Below, piece after piece: positions 7,893 through 16,347 of a stretch of DNA of 64,000 nucleotides (the first letter of the stretch is position 1; each line of letters starts with the position of its first letter). The notes beneath the pieces are model-generated. The model was not told where the DNA came from. It did no database searches and worked only from the letters and a program-made list of their open reading frames with translations. A program made the translations under genes and the position numbers. The DNA comes from Janthinobacterium silvisoli. Its GTDB lineage: Bacteria; Pseudomonadota; Gammaproteobacteria; Burkholderiales; Burkholderiaceae_D. Location: contig NZ_JACHCL010000009.1 of assembly GCF_014200725.1 (NCBI RefSeq), positions 1 through 64,000 on the forward strand. Direction: 5' to 3'.

Positions 7893-8810
7893 TCAGGGTA
7901 GCGTTCCGTGCGCCTGTAGCGCCTGATCCACAAAGGTGGCCAGGTCACGGTTAAAACGCTGCGCTTCTTCCAGGAACGGAGCGTGGCCCGAATCATCGTA
8001 CAGCATGGTCCGGATGCGGGGATTAAGCTGTCTGGCGCGGGCGATGCTGGGCTTTACCTGGACCAGTGCATCCTGGCTGCCGTACAGGACCAGCACAGGC
8101 ACGCGCGCCTTGGGCAAGCCCTCGGTGACGGCGGCTGTCATCGATGGGATGGTGCGCGTCATGGTCCACGACGCCATGGCTGCATTCGAGAGCAGGCGCT
8201 CGAAGGTGGCGCTGTCGGGCTGGGTGTGGAAACACAGGCCGAGGAAGCTGCGTACTGCGTCGAGGTGGATCTTCAGATCGTCGGAAGCCAGGGCGGCGTA
8301 GACCGGCGGATGGGGCGTGATCAGGGCAGGGTCGAGTTCGATCACGCCGTCGACGTAGATGGCGCCGCTGATGGCGGTGTCGCCATAGGCCGCCAGATAG
8401 CTCGACATGATGAGCCCGCCCAGCGACCAGCCCACCAGCACGGGGCGCTGGGCATGGCTTGCCTTGAGCACCGCGGCGAGGTCGTCGGCGTAGCGGCGGC
8501 CATCGCGGTACGCGGCCGCATCGTCCGGTTTGCCGGACAGGCCATGGCCGCGCATATCGTAGGTGATCATGCGGTAGCGTTGCAGGTCGGGACTGGCGGT
8601 TTGCTTTTCCCAGTTGAGGCGGCTACCGAGCAAGCCGTGGATAAAGACGATGGCAGGGCCGTTGGGGTCGCCCAACTCTTGCACGGCGATGGCCACGCCG
8701 TCTGGCGCGGTGACGTTGTAATGCTTGTCGGCCGCCATGGCCGTCGTAGACAAGCTCGTCATGACGACGGCCAGCAAGGTGTTGCGCAATACCTGTACGT
8801 ATCGATGCAT
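7893..8810 (-). CDS. exported alpha/beta hydrolase
   Basis: 305 residues starting with a signal peptide that probably ends at TTAMA-ADK. Alpha/beta-hydrolase fold landmarks: oxyanion HGLLGS, nucleophile elbow VGWSLGG, acid in YGSQDALV and the catalytic histidine in DDSGHAPFLEE. Exported, so it acts in the periplasm or outside; the substrate (ester, lactone or peptide) cannot be read from sequence. It stands alone with no obvious operon partner. Confidence 0.8.
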   Translation of the reverse strand: MHRYVQVLRNTLLAVVMTSLSTTAMAADKHYNVTAPDGVAIAVQELGDPNGPAIVFIHGLLGSRLNWEKQTASPDLQRYRMITYDMRGHGLSGKPDDAAAYRDGRRYADDLAAVLKASHAQRPVLVGWSLGGLIMSSYLAAYGDTAISGAIYVDGVIELDPALITPHPPVYAALASDDLKIHLDAVRSFLGLCFHTQPDSATFERLLSNAAMASWTMTRTIPSMTAAVTEGLPKARVPVLVLYGSQDALVQVKPSIARARQLNPRIRTMLYDDSGHAPFLEEAQRFNRDLATFVDQALQAHGTLP

Positions 8811-9000
8811 GAATCACTCCATGGTTGGTGAAGCCGCAGCCTGGCTTGTCGTTGCCCTGAATGCGAAAGTAATGTTGGTCAACAACTGGCTGGAATCGTT
8901 CCCCGGAATGAAGCCCATGTTCGATGCCATGGTGCGCACGGGGCACGCCATCAGCGACCTTGGCCAATGATAGTTATACTGCGCAAAAAGGAGTGAGCCC

Positions 9001-9645
9001 ATGAAAATCATCTTGACCGGCGCCACCGGATTTGCCGGCGGCGAAGTGTTGCGCCAGGCGCTGCTGGATCCAGCCATCACGCAGGTGACGGTGCTCACGC
9101 GGCGTACGCTGGGCCTGTCCCATGCGAAACTGAAAGAGCTGATCGTCAGCGATTTTCTCGATTATTCCAGCGTGGACCTGAGCGGCCACGACGCCTGCAT
9201 CTGGTGCCTGGGTATCTCGCAAACGCAGGTGCGCGAAGCCGAATATATCCGCATCACCCTGGACTATACGCTGGCTGCCGCGCGCGCCATGTATGCGGCC
9301 AATCCGCAGCTGCGCTTCTGTTTTCTCAGCGGGCGCAGCGCCGACCCCGAGGAACAGCAAAAAGCGCTGTTTGCCCGCATCAAGGGCCGTGCCGAGCGCC
9401 AGCTGGCCGAGCTGGGCCGCCCGGCCTTTTTCTTCCGTCCCGCGTATATCCGCCCCACCGCGCTGAGCGGGCCGCGCAAGGACTTCGCGCGTTTCTTCAC
9501 GCCGATCGGCACCCTGCTTTCCCTGCTCAGCAAAGACTTCAGCGTGGACTGCGACCAATTGGCGCGTTGCCTGCTAGGCGTTGCACAACACGGCAGCAAT
9601 GCCAGCGTACTGGAAAACCGTGCAATCCGGGCCTGGCAGGTGTGA
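9001..9645 (+). CDS. NAD(P)-binding Rossmann-fold protein
   Basis: 214 residues beginning with a nucleotide-binding glycine motif, KIILTGATGFAGGEVL, typical of atypical short-chain dehydrogenase/epimerase (NmrA/HTATIP2-like) proteins. Further landmarks are CIWCLGISQ and the RIKGRAERQLAELGR segment where many relatives place the catalytic lysine helix. An AAGGAG ribosome site lies 7-8 bases before the ATG. The reaction is not identifiable. It converges with a LysR gene 3 bases beyond its stop. Confidence 0.75.
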   Translation: MKIILTGATGFAGGEVLRQALLDPAITQVTVLTRRTLGLSHAKLKELIVSDFLDYSSVDLSGHDACIWCLGISQTQVREAEYIRITLDYTLAAARAMYAANPQLRFCFLSGRSADPEEQQKALFARIKGRAERQLAELGRPAFFFRPAYIRPTALSGPRKDFARFFTPIGTLLSLLSKDFSVDCDQLARCLLGVAQHGSNASVLENRAIRAWQV

Positions 9646-9648
9646 GTT

Positions 9649-10569
9649 TTACACCGGCTGCGATGGTGCGACTGGCCTGCCATGCTTGTCCCGTAAAAAG
9701 TCCAGGAATGCGCGAAAGCCAAACGAAGGGTTGCGGATGCGGGGGTAATACAGGAAGAAGCCCGATTTTTCGGGTAGCCAGTCTTCCAGCACCAGTCTCA
9801 AACGGCCGTCGGCCACCTGTTCGCGGATTTGTTCGTGGTACAGATAGCCGAGGCCGCCGCCGTGCAGCGCCACATCATGCAGTACGTCCATATCGTCGGC
9901 CGAAAAACGCGCATTGACGCCGATTTCCAGCGCTTGCCCGTCTTTCTCGAATTCCCAGGCATACGGCCTGTCCTGGGTGGGAAAGCGGTAGGCGACGCAG
10001 TCATGCTCCAGCAGCTCTTGCGGATGCCGGGGTGGTGCATGGCGGCGGAAGTATTCCGGCGAACCGGCCACGGCAAAGCGCACCTTGCCCGACAGCGGCA
10101 CGGCCACCATGTTTTCCGACACGAACTCTCCCAGGCGCACACCGGCGTCAAAACCGTCTTCTACCAGATTGGCGAGGCGGTCTTCTGCGTGGATTTCAAT
10201 CCGCATGCAGGGGTGCAGCCGCAGGAATTCGGCCACCAGCGGCGCCAGCGCCAGGCGCGCGCCTTGCCGCGCGGCACTGATGCGCAAGGTGCCCACGGCT
10301 TGATCGCGGAATGGCTGCACCGATTCCACGGCGTGGTCGATCTGGCCGATCAGCGTGCCCAGCTGCGCATGCAATTGCGCGCCCGCCTCCGTCAGCGAGA
10401 CGCTGCGCGTGGTGCGGTTGACCAGCTTGAGTCCCAGCCGCGATTCCAGCTGGCACAGGGCATGGCTGACGGCCGAGGGCGATACGCCCAGCTCGACGCT
10501 GGCCTGCTTGAAACTGCGGTGCCGGGCGATGGAAACAAAGGTGGCCAGGTCGGCAAGGCTGGGTTTCAT
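9649..10569 (-). CDS. LysR-family transcriptional regulator
   Basis: 306 residues. N-terminal winged helix-turn-helix (residues 1-60: RHRSFKQASVELGVSPSAVS) then a periplasmic-binding-like effector domain (about 90-295). It is of the subgroup that often controls quinone reductase or oxidoreductase genes. It is divergent from the flavodoxin-fold NAD(P)H oxidoreductase, with 104 bases between starts, the classic arrangement for LysR control of the neighbour and of itself. Confidence 0.88.
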   Translation of the reverse strand: MKPSLADLATFVSIARHRSFKQASVELGVSPSAVSHALCQLESRLGLKLVNRTTRSVSLTEAGAQLHAQLGTLIGQIDHAVESVQPFRDQAVGTLRISAARQGARLALAPLVAEFLRLHPCMRIEIHAEDRLANLVEDGFDAGVRLGEFVSENMVAVPLSGKVRFAVAGSPEYFRRHAPPRHPQELLEHDCVAYRFPTQDRPYAWEFEKDGQALEIGVNARFSADDMDVLHDVALHGGGLGYLYHEQIREQVADGRLRLVLEDWLPEKSGFFLYYPRIRNPSFGFRAFLDFLRDKHGRPVAPSQPV

Positions 10570-10673
10570 TGTTGAGCATCGTTCATTTATGAAAACAAAT
10601 TATCGGTCTTATCAATACAATCCTCAAGCGCTATTCTGCAGCTTCTCCGTGATTGTTTTGAAAGGAACGCAAT

Positions 10674-11315
10674 ATGTTGTCCACACAAGATAGCCCGAAA
10701 ACAAAGCGCCGCGCCTACCTGATCTGGACTCATCCGCGCGCCGATTCGCTCACTGCCCAAGTGGTCGCCGGTATCAAGCAAGAGCTGCAGCAGCATGATG
10801 TGGAAGTGGCGGAGCTCGACTTGTACCGCCACGGCTTCAATCCCGTGCTGGGGGAAGAAGATGAGCCTGACTGGGCCAACCCTGACAAGCGTTACAGCGA
10901 GCAAGTCATGGAACTGGCTGCTGAGCTAAAGGGCTCGGACTTTGGCATCGTCGTGTTTCCCCTGTGGTGGTATGGCATGCCCGCCATGCTCAAGGGTTAT
11001 CTGGACCGCGTCTGGAACTATGGCCTTACCTATGGCGCCGGCCGTACTTTGCCCTTTTCGAAATTGCGCTGGATCACCCTGGTCGGTGGTGGGCAGCAGG
11101 AATTCGAAGGCTGGGGCAATCCTGACAATATGCGCCATTTGCTCAACGGTTCGATTGCCGGTTATGGCGGCGTCAAGGATGCCGAGATCGAATTTATGTA
11201 CAACACCATCGGACCGGAAGAAGGTAGCGATGCGGCGGACCACTATGCCGCACTGATCGCCCAGGCCCGCGCGGCGATGGTGCGCATGCTTGAGCCTGCT
11301 ATTGCGCCTGCTTGA
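10674..11315 (+). CDS. flavodoxin-fold NAD(P)H oxidoreductase (MdaB/KefF/NQO1-like)
   Basis: 213 residues. Flavin-binding landmarks of the NQO1/KefF family: AYLIWTHPRADS near the start, FPLWWYGMPAMLKGYLDRVW, and the YGAGRTLPFSKLRW loop. Such enzymes reduce quinones or electrophiles with two electrons using FAD or FMN in the cytoplasm. AAAGGA lies 8 bases before the ATG. The divergent LysR gene is the likely regulator, suggesting induction by a quinone-like or electrophilic compound. Confidence 0.82.
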   Translation: MLSTQDSPKTKRRAYLIWTHPRADSLTAQVVAGIKQELQQHDVEVAELDLYRHGFNPVLGEEDEPDWANPDKRYSEQVMELAAELKGSDFGIVVFPLWWYGMPAMLKGYLDRVWNYGLTYGAGRTLPFSKLRWITLVGGGQQEFEGWGNPDNMRHLLNGSIAGYGGVKDAEIEFMYNTIGPEEGSDAADHYAALIAQARAAMVRMLEPAIAPA

Positions 11316-11417
11316 GATAGTGGTCCAGGGGCGTGGAAAGATTGCCGCACGAAAAGCTCTATCGTGTGAAGCAGGAGTGCGCTAGTCTGTCGCTTATTGA
11401 TCTGGCGATAGAACTGC

Positions 11418-13877
11418 ATGATTCCTTTCCGTAATCCCCCTTCCCCCTCCATACGCTGGTCCTGGCGTGGCGTGCTGCTGACCTTGTCACTGATGATGAT
11501 GCTGGCCTCGGCAGCCCCGCCTGGCTGGTCCCAGCCGACGGATGACGCCGCTTCGGCCGACCAGAGTCTCGATGTCTTGCGCAAGCAGATTACGACGATC
11601 CAAAAAACGCTGGACGGCGATGCCGACGTGCCCGATGCGGCCCTGTCGCAAATGAAGGCCGATGCGCTGGCGGCCAGTGCCGAGGCGGACAAGCTGGCCG
11701 CGTCGCTGGCGCCCGACCTGGCCAGCGTGAAGGCGCGCCTGGCCGAGCTGGGCACGCCGGCGGCGGGAACCAAGGATGCGCCCGACGTTGCTGCCCAGCG
11801 CAGCCAGCTGGACAAGGCCAGCAGCGCGCTCGATGCGCAGGTAAAGCTGGCGCGCTTGTTGTCGGTCGAGGCCACGCAGGCGTCGGAGCAAGTGTCAACG
11901 GTGCGCCGCGCCCAATTGCAGGCGCGCCTGGGCGAGCGCACCGCATCCATTTTGGCCGGTTCCTTCTGGACGCAGTTGCATGCAGAATTGCCGCAGAACT
12001 TGCAGCGCCTGCAAACCCTGGGTAAGGAATTGAGCGATGCGGCGCACCAGACGCCGCTGCCCGCCTGGGGCGGCATCCTGGCCGGCATGGTGCTGGTGAT
12101 CGTTGCCAGCCTGTGGGCTTCGCGTTATTTGCTGGTGATCACGGCCACCCGCGTGCCGCATGGCCGCTTGCGCCGTTCGCTGCATGCGCTGGCCGTGATT
12201 TTACTGGCGCTGGCCACGCCGGGCCTGATCGCTGAATTGCTGGCGCTGGGCTTGCGCTGGAATGACCATTTGTCCGACAAGACCGATGCTTTCATCAGCA
12301 GCCTGGTCGGCATCATCTGCTTTGCCGGTTTCACGGCCGGACTGGGCCACGCGCTGCTGTCGGCCAAGCGCGCTTCGTGGCGGCTGCTGCCGCTATCCGA
12401 TGCGCTGGCGCTGCGCATGCGCCGGTATCCGGGCGTGTTTGCTTTCGTGGTGGTGATCGTCTGGGCCACGGAACGCATCACCATCGTCATCAATGCCGGG
12501 CTGTCGACGGCGGTGGCCGTCAATTGCATCGTGGCCCTGCTGCTGGGCCTGACCGTGGCGTTCGGCTTGCTGCGCGCCGAGCGCTGCTGGCGCCGTGTGC
12601 AAGCAGCTGATCCGGCTGCACCCGTCACGCCCTTGTGGCTGCGCGGCGTGGTGCTGGTGCTGTGGCTGACTCTGGCAGCTAGCCTGATCAGCCTGCTGGT
12701 CGGCTATGTAGCGTTCGGCAGCTTTGTCGCCAAGCAAATTGCCTGGGTCATCGTGGTGGTCTGCAGCACGTATTTGCTGACGGTGCTGATCGATGATATC
12801 TGCATGTTGCTGGCATCGACTCCGCCACCACCCGACGCCGAGCATCCCGTGCTGGCCACGCCCAAGGCGCGCGACCAGGCGGCAGTGTTGTTGTCGGGCA
12901 TAGGCCGTGCCATCACTGTTTTGCTGGCGCTGATGCTGTTGCTGGCGCCGTTCGGTGAAGGGCCTGGCGAATTGTTCCACCGCGTCGGCAAGCTGCAGGA
13001 TGGCCTGGCCATCGGCGAAGTGGCGATCCGCCCGGCCGCCGTGATCCAGGCACTGCTGGTACTGGTGCTGGCGTACGTCGGCATCGGCCTGTTCAAGCGC
13101 TGGCTGCAAAACAGTTATTTGCCGACCACCAGCCTCGATGCGGGCATGCAAGTGTCCTTTTTGACCCTGTTCGGTTATGCCGGTGGCGTGACTGCCGTGG
13201 CGCTGGCCCTGTCGGCAGCTGGTATTGGCCTGGAACGCATTGCGTGGGTGGCGTCAGCCTTGTCGGTGGGTATCGGTTTTGGCTTGCAGGCGGTGGTGCA
13301 AAACTTTGTCTCGGGCTTGATCCTGCTGGCCGAGCGGCCCGTGAAGGTGGGTGACTGGGTCTCGCTGGGAGGCGTGGAAGGCGATATCCGCCGCATCAAT
13401 GTGCGCGCCACGGAAATCCAGATGGGCGACCGTTCCACGGTGATCGTGCCGAATTCGGAATTCATTACCAAGACAGTGCGCAACGTCACGCTGGCCAGCC
13501 CGCTGGGCCTGGTGCAGATCAAGCTGCCCTTGCCGCTGTCTACCGATGCGGAAGCGGCACGTGCACTGATCCTGGCAACATTTGTCGATAACCCCGACAT
13601 ACTCGATACGCCGGCGCCCAGCGTGCAGCTGGACGGCATCGACAATAGCTATTTGACGTTCAATGCCACCGGCTATGCATCGTCGCCGCGTTTGACCTAT
13701 GGCATCCGCAGCAGCCTGCTGTTCGAGTTGCTCAAGCGCCTGCGCGCGGCGGACATGCCGATTTCCAAGCCCAGCACCATGGTGCTCAGTACCGTGCCGG
13801 CCACTTCGGCTGTTGCGCCCGAACTTGCACCAGCGCCTGCACCGGCCGCCCCGCCTGTGCCGCCGTTGACTAGCTAG
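11418..13877 (+). CDS. mechanosensitive ion channel protein, DUF3772 / MscS family
   Basis: 819 residues. A cleavable signal (to about residue 35) is followed by a ~170-residue helical periplasmic region typical of DUF3772, then about ten membrane segments (220-600) and the MscS pore and beta domain: IAWVASALSVGIGFGLQ pore helix, VQNFVSGLILLAERPVKVGD, then GDRSTVIVPNSEFI. The tail is Ala/Pro-rich. It belongs to the large MscK/YbiO-like class, which releases solutes on hypo-osmotic shock at the inner membrane. Its last 4 bases overlap the convergent DUF2938 gene. Confidence 0.88.
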   Translation: MIPFRNPPSPSIRWSWRGVLLTLSLMMMLASAAPPGWSQPTDDAASADQSLDVLRKQITTIQKTLDGDADVPDAALSQMKADALAASAEADKLAASLAPDLASVKARLAELGTPAAGTKDAPDVAAQRSQLDKASSALDAQVKLARLLSVEATQASEQVSTVRRAQLQARLGERTASILAGSFWTQLHAELPQNLQRLQTLGKELSDAAHQTPLPAWGGILAGMVLVIVASLWASRYLLVITATRVPHGRLRRSLHALAVILLALATPGLIAELLALGLRWNDHLSDKTDAFISSLVGIICFAGFTAGLGHALLSAKRASWRLLPLSDALALRMRRYPGVFAFVVVIVWATERITIVINAGLSTAVAVNCIVALLLGLTVAFGLLRAERCWRRVQAADPAAPVTPLWLRGVVLVLWLTLAASLISLLVGYVAFGSFVAKQIAWVIVVVCSTYLLTVLIDDICMLLASTPPPPDAEHPVLATPKARDQAAVLLSGIGRAITVLLALMLLLAPFGEGPGELFHRVGKLQDGLAIGEVAIRPAAVIQALLVLVLAYVGIGLFKRWLQNSYLPTTSLDAGMQVSFLTLFGYAGGVTAVALALSAAGIGLERIAWVASALSVGIGFGLQAVVQNFVSGLILLAERPVKVGDWVSLGGVEGDIRRINVRATEIQMGDRSTVIVPNSEFITKTVRNVTLASPLGLVQIKLPLPLSTDAEAARALILATFVDNPDILDTPAPSVQLDGIDNSYLTFNATGYASSPRLTYGIRSSLLFELLKRLRAADMPISKPSTMVLSTVPATSAVAPELAPAPAPAAPPVPPLTS

Positions 13878-14371
13878 CGCACAGTAGCCCATAGCAGCGC
13901 CGCCAGGTACAGGCCGATACCGAACACGGCGTGGGCCATCAGGCTGCGCAGGCGGGCAGCGCCCGGATGGGGCGTCTTGCTGGCAGCGATGCCGGCTCCC
14001 ATGCCGGGCTGCAAGATGAAAAACGGCGCCGCCACGCTGAGCACGCCCATCAATAGCGCCGGAAACAAGCTGGGCTGCGCCGCCCATTGCGGCCCCAGCA
14101 GCGCCAGCACGATTGCCGCAAACAGCACGCCGATGGCGTAATGGGCGGTCCAGCCCAGCACGGCTTCATCGCGCACGGGCGCAGCCTGGGCTATCGATGC
14201 ATGCGTGAAGACGCCGCGCGGCAAGTGGCCGATCCACCGGCCCACCATCGCATAGTTCAGCGAAGGCAGGCACCAGTAACGTTTTAAAGCAGCCGCCCAC
14301 AGATCCATCACGGCCGTTGCGCCTATGCCGATTGCCATCGCATCGGCTGTCAGTTGCCATCCAGTCTGCAT
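13874..14371 (-). CDS. DUF2938 integral membrane protein
   Basis: 165 residues with about four membrane segments (roughly 10-30, 70-95, 100-125, 140-162) and the family-type GIGATAVMDLWA and NYAMVGRWIGHLPRG patterns. DUF2938 proteins have no established biochemical function. The gene is divergent from an ArsR-rhodanese regulator, and its start lies just 10 bases from the perfect palindrome at 14381-14414, so it is very probably controlled by that regulator. A role in sulfur or metal stress is inferred only from this arrangement. Confidence 0.8.
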   Translation of the reverse strand: MQTGWQLTADAMAIGIGATAVMDLWAAALKRYWCLPSLNYAMVGRWIGHLPRGVFTHASIAQAAPVRDEAVLGWTAHYAIGVLFAAIVLALLGPQWAAQPSLFPALLMGVLSVAAPFFILQPGMGAGIAASKTPHPGAARLRSLMAHAVFGIGLYLAALLWATVR

Positions 14372-14380
14372 GTGTACTTC

Positions 14381-14414
14381 CTATAACATTCAATAGATTG
14401 CTTGAATGTTATAG
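14381..14414. promoter_or_regulatory. perfect 13-bp inverted repeat, likely ArsR-family operator
   Basis: CTATAACATTCAA and its exact reverse complement are separated by 8 bases, centred between the divergent DUF2938 and ArsR-rhodanese starts. The AT-rich ATA-N-TTCAA type of dyad is what ArsR/SmtB dimers usually bind. A bound dimer would block both promoters. Confidence 0.8.
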
Positions 14415-14424
14415 GGATGCTAGC

Positions 14425-15078
14425 ATGGTGTCAATGAAGAATGCCGATACCGAATTGCTGACCACCCCCGCCGACTTTGCCCGCATCCTGGGTAGCCCGC
14501 CACGCCTGCTGCTGCTCGACCATCTCGGCCAGGGAGAATATGCGGTGGAGCAATTGGTGGACTTATCTGGCCTGTCCGTGGCGAATGCCTCGCAGCATCT
14601 GCAGCAATTACGCAAGGCTGGTTTCGTGCAGGCACGGCGCGATGGCAAGCGTGTACTGTACCGGCTGGGCAGTGGCCCCATCGTCCCCTTGCTCGATGCC
14701 TTGACCCTGTATGCGCAGCACCAGCGCAGCGAGTTGCAAGCCTTGAGCCGGGGCGATCATGTGGAAGCGATTGCGCGCGACGAGCTGCTGCAGCGCATCC
14801 GCGAGAGCAGCATCACCGTGCTCGATGTGCGGCCTGCGCAGGAATTTGCCGCCGGCCATGTGCCTGGCGCGATTAATATCCCCGCCGAAGAATTGCAGCG
14901 CCGCCTGGCCGAATTGCCGCCAGACCAGGATATCGCCGCGTACTGCCGTGGTCCCTATTGCGTCTTGTCCGTGCAGGCGGTGGCTGCCCTGCGCCAGCAT
15001 GGCTTGCCCGCGCGCCGGCTCGACAGTGGTTTTGATGGCTGGTTAGCATCGGGTTTGCCGGTGGCACAGCAAGTGTGA
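14425..15078 (+). CDS. ArsR-family regulator fused to a rhodanese domain
   Basis: 217 residues from ATG 14425 (a second ATG at 14434 is possible). Residues about 10-95 are a winged helix-turn-helix of the ArsR/SmtB type (LLDHLGQGEYAVEQLVDLSG, ASQHLQQLRKAGFV). Residues 120-215 are a rhodanese domain with LDVRPAQEFAAGHVPGAINI and the active loop YCRGPYCVLS, so the persulfide-forming cysteine is present. Such fusions are thought to sense sulfane sulfur or related species. No obvious metal-binding cysteine pair is seen in the HTH part. It faces the DUF2938 gene across a palindromic operator. Confidence 0.88.
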   Translation: MVSMKNADTELLTTPADFARILGSPPRLLLLDHLGQGEYAVEQLVDLSGLSVANASQHLQQLRKAGFVQARRDGKRVLYRLGSGPIVPLLDALTLYAQHQRSELQALSRGDHVEAIARDELLQRIRESSITVLDVRPAQEFAAGHVPGAINIPAEELQRRLAELPPDQDIAAYCRGPYCVLSVQAVAALRQHGLPARRLDSGFDGWLASGLPVAQQV

Positions 15079-15082
15079 ATTT

Positions 15083-15112
15083 CCCGGAAGGTTTCACGTG
15101 AAACCTTCGGGG
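15083..15112. repeat. 30-bp near-perfect palindrome containing a parS-like core
   Basis: A loop-less palindrome centred between 15097 and 15098: 14 of 15 base pairs match (only 86/109 fails). The central 14 bases GTTTCACGTGAAAC equal the core of the bacterial ParB site parS; the flanking bases are G/C instead of T/A. It sits 5 bases past the arsR-rhodanese stop, so a terminator-like hairpin is the alternative, but no T-tract follows and a loop-less stem is poor for termination. Confidence 0.5.
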
Positions 15113-15255
15113 AAAATTGATTACATCGTGTAATACCAGTAATGCTGGGCGCGGTCTTTATCGGCCGCCATGCTGAACGTAGAGTGACGGATTCACATCG
15201 ACAGGGACTTCATGCAAGACCGGATCTCACTGAAACCTATCCTTGGGAATTCACC

Positions 15256-16237
15256 ATGCACCAGCAGCAAAACACAGCGTCGCCTCCCGCACTGGCGCGC
15301 CTGACCATGTTTGACAGATTCAAACGCGCCGTGTGCGCGGGCCTGATCGCGACTGCCGCCCTGAGCACCGGCGTGCCGGCACTGGCCCAGCCGATTCCCT
15401 ATCCTGCCAGTTTCAAGACCGATATCGTCAACGCCGATGGCGCCAGACTGTATGTGCGTGTAGGCGGCAACGGACCTGCCGTCGTGCTGATCCATGGCTT
15501 TGGCGACACGGGTGACATGTGGACGCCGCTGGCGGTCGCGCTGGCCAAAGACCATCGGGTGATCGTGCCGGACCTGCGCGGTATGGGCCTGTCTTCCAAG
15601 CCTGACGGCGGCTATGACAAAAAGACGCAGGCAGGCGATATCCGCGCCATCCTGGACCAGTTGGGCATTGACCAGGCCGATATCGTGGGCCATGACATCG
15701 GCACCATGGTCGCGTATGCCTATGCGGCCCGCTATCCCGACAAGACCACGAAACTGGTGGTGATCGATGGCCCCGTGCCAGGTATCCCCGCCCTGGAATG
15801 ACATCGTGCGCCTGCCCGTGCTGTGGCATTTTGATTTCGGCGGCAAGGATGCGCTGCGCCTGGTGCATGGCCGTGAACGCATTTATCTGGACCGTTTCTG
15901 GAATGATTTTGCCGGTGATCCCCGCAAGATCGATGAAGCCACGCGCGCCCACTACGCAAAGCTGTATGCCCGTCCGGGGGCCATGCAGGCTGCTTTCGCC
16001 CAATTCCAGTCAGTGCGCAAGGATACCGAAGACAACGCGCAATGGGTAAAGACCAGGCTGACGATGCCCGTGCTTGCGGTCGGGGCTGAAAAGTCTTTTG
16101 GCGCCAGCCAGGCGGTGCAGATGCGTAATGCGGCAAGCGATGTCACGGAAGTGATCATTCCGGGCGCGGGCCACTGGCTGATGGAAGAAGCGCCTGCCGA
16201 AACCGTGAAGGCGGTGCAAGATTTCCTGAAGCCCTGA
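15256..16237 (+). pseudogene. exported alpha/beta hydrolase (epoxide-hydrolase-like), frameshifted
   Basis: Two overlapping frames together make one complete alpha/beta hydrolase of about 325 residues. The first (to the stop near 15801) has a signal peptide ending at ALA-QPIP, the HGFGDTG oxyanion region, the VPDLRGMG strand and the nucleophile elbow VGHDIGT, an epoxide-hydrolase/dehalogenase-type aspartate. The second resumes at WNDIVRLPVLWHF and carries the cap domain and the catalytic histidine GAGHWLMEEAP. The break is at the CCCC run 15786-15789: removing one C restores PPWNDIV. A real frameshift inactivates the gene; a sequencing error in the C run is the alternative. Confidence 0.8.
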
Positions 16238-16347
16238 GGGAAGATACACGAAGGTACTGCACGGGTATTGCACGATAGCATCACTACACGCATGGCGTTT
16301 TTCAGGCAGGATAGCAACTTGTGCCACTTGCTGAAGAAGGAAACACC

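Noticed and set aside
8809-8970. 53-codon ORF on the + strand between the hydrolase and the Rossmann-fold gene
   Set aside because: Reads as plausible protein but has no ribosome site and I see no family; could be chance in a 190-base gap.
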